In this document: piece after piece, positions 63,819 to 64,000 of the stretch
Layout: each line of letters opens with the position of its first letter
Position numbering within the stretch: position 1 is the first letter of the stretch
Source of the DNA: Methanosarcina horonobensis HB-1 = JCM 15518
GTDB taxonomy: Archaea > Halobacteriota > Methanosarcinia > Methanosarcinales > Methanosarcinaceae
Direction: 5' to 3'
NCBI RefSeq assembly: GCF_000970285.1
Contig: NZ_CP009516.1
Location: 2,707,036-2,771,035 of the forward strand
DNA: 64,000 nucleotides
Made by a program: the position numbers and the translations under genes
Notes under the pieces: model-generated
Told to the model about the DNA's origin: nothing
The model's database searches: none
The model's input: the letters and a program-made list of their open reading frames with translations, nothing else

Positions 63819-63901
63819 GCAGTGTAAGCGTATAGAACAGTGTTAAATAATTTACAGAATCATCAAGTATAAAAATAAGAGAGTTGAAAAGGGTGGGGAC
63901 C

Positions 63902-64000
63902 ATGAAAAGAAATAAGTTTTCAGGAACCAGAAAAAAGAAAACCAAATGTACAGCCTGTATAGAATTAATTTCTTCATCAAGAATATGCTCTTTTTCAAAC
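63902..64000 (+). CDS. partial gene running off the window end
   Basis: The ATG at 63902 is preceded by GGGTGGGGACC, a good ribosome binding site, and by a TATA box about 85 bases upstream. The visible 33 residues, MKRNKFSGTRKKKTKCTACI and onward, are very basic and then Ser-rich. Too little is seen to name it. Confidence 0.5.
   Translation, partial: MKRNKFSGTRKKKTKCTACIELISSSRICSFSN

Larger units (their letters stand above)
63530..63901. other. intergenic region with terminator and promoter signals
   Basis: This stretch holds the symporter terminator at 63581-63616 and the palindrome plus TATA box at 63777-63818, both listed separately. Otherwise it is AT-rich with no gene. Confidence 0.6.

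Overview
The window comes from a methanogenic archaeon of the genus Methanosarcina, most like the M. mazei group. The grounds are AT-rich archaeal promoters, GGAGG and GGTGAT ribosome binding sites, PGF-CTERM surface proteins, long 47-residue TPR proteins, a symporter with its 41-residue accessory peptide, and many decayed genes. This assignment is by recognition; no database was searched.

Layout. 0-2.5 kb: a GH130-type glycosidase/phosphorylase and a GT4 glycosyltransferase fused to a phosphomannose-isomerase cupin. 2.7-4.9 kb, minus strand: a small unknown protein, an MntA-HepT toxin-antitoxin pair and a metallo-beta-lactamase hydrolase. 5.03 kb: tRNA-Leu(UAA).

5126-24290: a complete 19,165-bp casposon. 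It has perfect 31-bp terminal inverted repeats and a 14-bp target duplication (CGCATCTGTTTCTA) that begins with the last four bases of the tRNA-Leu gene. The core, at 12.77-18.97 kb, is a Cas1-type casposase and a putative regulator on the minus strand, divergent from a ribbon-helix-helix protein, a conserved casposon-type protein, an HNH nuclease and a family B DNA polymerase. The left cargo arm holds a membrane-anchored DEDD-like protein, two membrane TPR proteins and a decayed second polB fragment. The right arm holds a 1613-residue sacsin/HSP90-like ATPase with a C-terminal DUF3883 nuclease-like domain, a defence candidate.

24.3-32.7 kb: a degenerate tRNA-Leu(CAA), a halocin-C8-like cysteine-rich peptide precursor with two downstream membrane or exported proteins and an upstream thioredoxin-CcdA oxidoreductase, an AbrB-like protein, a substrate-binding lipoprotein, a DUF6064 pseudogene, a GNAT acetyltransferase and a DUF192 protein. 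32.8-34.2 kb: an erythromycin-esterase-family protein.

34.6-43.5 kb: three large paralogous secreted proteins (polysaccharide deacetylase, PKD repeats, PGF-pre-PGF, PGF-CTERM). Parts are almost identical, and each gene has the same leader of about 300 nt containing a strong ribosome binding site and a short ORF. 43.8-46.5 kb is a gene graveyard: a methyltransferase relic, a Cas1/casposase relic and a transposase tail around one intact trypsin-like protease. 46.6-63.5 kb: unknown conserved proteins, an IS1-like zinc-ribbon protein, a secreted protein, a zincin, a candidate structured RNA, an MBL-rhodanese fusion, DUF1015, DUF1328, a 5'-frameshifted NosD-type beta-helix surface protein, a C-rich structured stretch, a polysaccharide flippase and a sodium/solute symporter. 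A new gene starts at 63902 and runs off the end.

The most notable biology is the intact casposon with its cargo, the two decayed casposon-type fragments (polB inside it, cas1 about 20 kb away) and the halocin-like cluster.
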